This document shows, piece after piece, positions 12,592 to 12,642 of a DNA stretch of 12,642 bases. The position numbers and the translations under genes were made by a program. Source of the stretch: an uncultured Bacilli bacterium (GTDB lineage Bacteria > Bacillota_I > Bacilli_A > RF39 > UBA660); assembly GCA_947627145.1 (NCBI GenBank), contig CANQUW010000026.1:1-12642 (forward strand), given 5' to 3'. The number at the start of each line of letters is the position of its first letter. Positions within the stretch are counted from its first letter, which is position 1. Under the pieces are notes generated by a model. That model searched no databases, was not told the origin of the DNA, and worked only from the letters and a program-made list of their open reading frames with translations.

Positions 12592-12642
12592 TTTGTGGAC
12601 TTTTTGATGAAAGCGAATCTCCTACGAAATTAATATATAAAT

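Overview
The window is very AT-rich (A and T dominate even at codon third positions) and carries genes typical of a low-GC Bacillota, probably a host-associated or gut Bacilli/Clostridia-type organism. The evidence is AGGAG-type ribosome sites before most genes, GTG used as a start, a single-membrane layout (an N-terminally anchored aryl-sulfate sulfotransferase), and the gene families present. TGA is used as a stop and TGG for tryptophan, so this is the standard bacterial code, not the Mycoplasma code. Species cannot be named from sequence alone.

Layout. Positions 1-221 are a dense regulatory leader containing a perfect 22-bp palindrome. Positions 222-1703 encode a DUF2779-type protein that joins a Cas4/RecB-like PD-(D/E)XK nuclease with cysteines, probably Fe-S, to a DEDD 3'-5' exonuclease-like domain. 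Positions 1812-3207 hold a HigBA-type toxin-antitoxin pair whose antitoxin is fused to an ImmA/IrrE-like HExxH metalloprotease domain; it has its own promoter and terminator. Positions 3331-7168 look like one operon: a membrane-anchored aryl-sulfate sulfotransferase, an unrecognised cytosolic HExxH protein, a GNAT acetyltransferase and thioredoxin reductase, with gaps of 12, 3 and 19 bp. An unusual set of nested inverted repeats follows (7184-7223).

Positions 7297-9146 encode a two-gene RloA/RloB module (ABC-type AAA ATPase plus TOPRIM-like protein). It belongs to the same broad class as the AbiL and PARIS anti-phage systems. It has a strong promoter overlaid by two small palindromes and ends in a bidirectional terminator. 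Convergent to it, on the minus strand, 9177-10049 encodes a protein of unknown function with pentapeptide-like repeats and a C-terminal membrane anchor. It has a 14-bp palindrome upstream of its promoter.

Finally, 10187-12591 (minus strand) is a nitrate/sulfonate/taurine-type ABC importer: substrate-binding protein, then ATPase, then permease, with overlapping genes and a clear terminator. The binding protein lacks a signal peptide in its frame near the window edge, which suggests a frameshift.

The nuclease, the toxin-antitoxin-protease module and RloAB make 1-9150 look like an accessory, defence-rich region in which a sulfotransferase/thioredoxin-reductase operon is embedded. The most interesting points are the RloAB module and its neighbour of unknown function, the antitoxin-protease fusion, and several strong palindromes that have no assigned regulator.
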